Below the pieces are notes generated by a model. It ran no database searches. It was not told the origin of the DNA and worked only from the letters and a program-made list of their open reading frames with translations. Shown piece after piece: positions 6,482 through 7,263 of a stretch of DNA of 7,263 nt. Source of the stretch: CAYLZW01 sp964388085 (GTDB lineage: Bacteria > Myxococcota > UBA727 > CAYLZW01); contig CAYLZW010000289.1 in the NCBI GenBank assembly GCA_964388085.1, positions 1 through 7,263 on the forward strand, read 5' to 3'. Numbering within the stretch: position 1 is the stretch's first letter; every line of letters starts with the position of its first letter. A program made the translations under genes and the position numbers.

Positions 6482-6509
6482 GCCGATCGAGATCCACTGC
6501 ACGATCGGC
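6482..6509. promoter_or_regulatory. 8-bp inverted repeat, possible operator between divergent genes
   Basis: GCCGATCG (6482-6489) and CGATCGGC (6502-6509) are perfect inverted copies separated by 12 bases, so their centres are 20 bases apart, about two helical turns. Each half also contains the self-palindrome CGATCG. The repeat lies in the 251-base region between the small-protein gene and the Glu-Gly lipoprotein gene, 72 bases before the start codon of the latter. Geometry fits a dimeric regulator. I found no clear -35/-10 pair on either strand in 6330-6580, so promoter positions are unknown. Confidence 0.35.
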
Positions 6510-6580
6510 GGGCGCGTGCCGAAACATGTGCGGGGGTGTCGCACCTGTCCCCCCTGGCTGCTCCCGCAATGAGGTCCGTC

Positions 6581-7263
6581 ATGCTCGCGAAGCCGCTCGT
6601 ACTCGCCGCCATCTCAGCGCTTTTGCTCGCTTTCTCTGCCGGCTGTGAGGGCTGCGCGCAGCCCGTGGACGGCGGCCCGGACGCTGGACGCAACGACGGC
6701 GGCCTGCTCCCGGTCGTTCGCGACGCCGGTCACGGCGGCGAAGGCGAAGGCGAGGGGGAAGGTGAGGGAGAAGGCGAGGGCGAGGGCGAGGGCGAAGGCG
6801 AAGGCGAAGGTGAAGGCGAGGGAGAAGGCGAAGGCGAAGGCAACGCCCTCTGCGGCAACGACCGCGTCGAGAGCCCCGAGCCCTGCGACGGCACCGATCT
6901 CGACGACAAGACCTGTCGCGATCTCGGCTTCGCCGGCGGCAACATGGCCTGCAAAGACACCTGTACGGATTTCGAGGTCAGCGGCTGTAACGCGCTCGTC
7001 GCCACGCCCATCGAGGCGCCCGGCGCGAGCATCACGCTGAACGGCGTCATCGAGCAGGGTGACCCGACCTGGGAGCGTCCGCTCGAGAGCTGTCAGCCGA
7101 GCGGCTCGGCCGGTCACCCCTTCGACGGCTTCGCCATCGTCAACAACACGGGCGCCTTCCAGCGGCTCAACATCACCGCCACCTTCGCGGGGGACGGCTT
7201 CCTCCACGTCGTGCGCTCCCCCTTCAAGCCGCAGGATCCGAGCCCCGGCTGCCTGCGCGGCAA
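6581..7263 (+). CDS. Putative lipoprotein with Glu-Gly repeat linker and cysteine-rich module, N-terminal part (runs off right edge)
   Basis: The frame is open for 227 codons to the window end. A hydrophobic signal (about 4-20) is followed by Cys22 in FSAGC, a plausible lipobox with Ser at -3. A short Gly/Asp-rich spacer leads into 17 consecutive Glu-Gly pairs (54-87), probably a flexible acidic linker holding the rest of the protein away from the membrane. Residues 91-136 form a six-cysteine module (Cys91, 102, 112, 124, 128, 136) with CGN, PCDG, LGFAGG and SGC. This resembles the CGNG...E.CDG cysteine repeats abundant in Myxococcota surface proteins. From about 148 a beta-rich domain begins, with DPTW.RP, Cys171, NNTG and Cys224. 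The start ATG 6581 has GAGG 6 bases upstream; another in-frame ATG at 6569 has no ribosome site. Surface or periplasmic location is inferred. The function is unknown because the C-terminus, where an enzymatic or binding domain might lie, is missing. Confidence 0.88.
   Translation, partial: MLAKPLVLAAISALLLAFSAGCEGCAQPVDGGPDAGRNDGGLLPVVRDAGHGGEGEGEGEGEGEGEGEGEGEGEGEGEGEGEGEGEGNALCGNDRVESPEPCDGTDLDDKTCRDLGFAGGNMACKDTCTDFEVSGCNALVATPIEAPGASITLNGVIEQGDPTWERPLESCQPSGSAGHPFDGFAIVNNTGAFQRLNITATFAGDGFLHVVRSPFKPQDPSPGCLRG
6740..6841 (+). repeat. 17-unit hexanucleotide repeat GA(A/G)GGN coding for (Glu-Gly)17
   Basis: Seventeen in-frame 6-base units encode Glu-Gly. They use 11 GAA and 6 GAG for Glu, and 12 GGC, 2 GGT, 2 GGA and 1 GGG for Gly, so the array is degenerate at DNA level while perfect at protein level. 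Gain or loss of whole units would keep the reading frame and only change linker length. Confidence 0.97.

Noticed and set aside
6192..6569. 125-codon version of the small protein starting at TTG 6569
   Set aside because: The extra 80 codons have mixed third positions and no ribosome site, in contrast to the 45 codons after ATG 6329.
6730..7050. Minus-strand frame rich in Ser-Pro repeats
   Set aside because: It is the exact antisense of the (Glu-Gly)17 tract, and the plus strand has a signal peptide, a cysteine module and G/C third positions in a continuous frame.
6614..7207. Minus-strand 197-codon frame across the lipoprotein gene
   Set aside because: Antisense shadow; composition follows the complement of the plus-strand codons and it has no recognisable domain.

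Overview
This GC-rich window looks like chromosome from a Myxococcota (deltaproteobacterial) organism. Four things point that way: third codon positions are strongly G/C; the partial FHA protein at the left edge has a typically myxobacterial look; the Omp85 protein has about seven POTRA-like units; and the lipoprotein at the right edge combines a (Glu-Gly)n linker with a 'CGN...CDG...C...LGF..G...C...C...C' cysteine module, a pairing common in that phylum. The phylum is inferred from recalled family patterns; no search was run. I see no RNA gene, CRISPR array, insertion sequence or prophage, and no gene-free stretch longer than about 300 bases.

Layout. (1) Minus strand, 1-239: N-terminal part of an FHA phosphothreonine-binding protein that runs off the left edge. 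A gap of about 275 bases holds one plausible sigma-70-type promoter. (2) Minus strand, 516-3752: a 1078-residue BamA/TamA-type (Omp85) outer membrane protein with a signal peptide, about seven POTRA-like units and a C-terminal barrel, starting at TTG. (3) A divergent control region, 3753-3951, has a perfect TTGACA hexamer for the plus-strand genes. (4) Plus strand, 3952-5678: two translationally coupled genes for the membrane part of a proton-translocating NAD(P) transhydrogenase, the alpha-2 subunit (pntAB) and the beta subunit (pntB). The NAD(H)-binding alpha-1 subunit (pntAA) is not beside them. (5) Minus strand, tail-to-tail with pntB: a two-gene unit encoding a 45-residue protein of unknown function (6192-6329) followed by a 156-residue putative lipoprotein (5696-6166), each with a strong Shine-Dalgarno sequence. 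(6) A divergent intergenic region, 6330-6580, holds an 8-bp inverted repeat and a GC hairpin. (7) Plus strand, 6581 to the right edge: a secreted lipoprotein with 17 Glu-Gly dipeptides, a six-cysteine module and the start of a beta-rich domain.

How they work together. PntAB and PntB are two parts of one enzyme that uses the proton gradient to make NADPH from NADH, and they need PntAA from elsewhere. The Omp85 protein would insert or translocate outer-membrane proteins. The lipoprotein genes belong to the cell envelope but cannot be tied to a pathway. Nothing here is clearly a new defence or mobile system. The most unusual points are the orphaned pntAB-pntB pair, the long POTRA array with cysteine-bearing barrel loops, and the small-protein/lipoprotein pair facing a Glu-Gly-repeat lipoprotein across a region with a possible operator.
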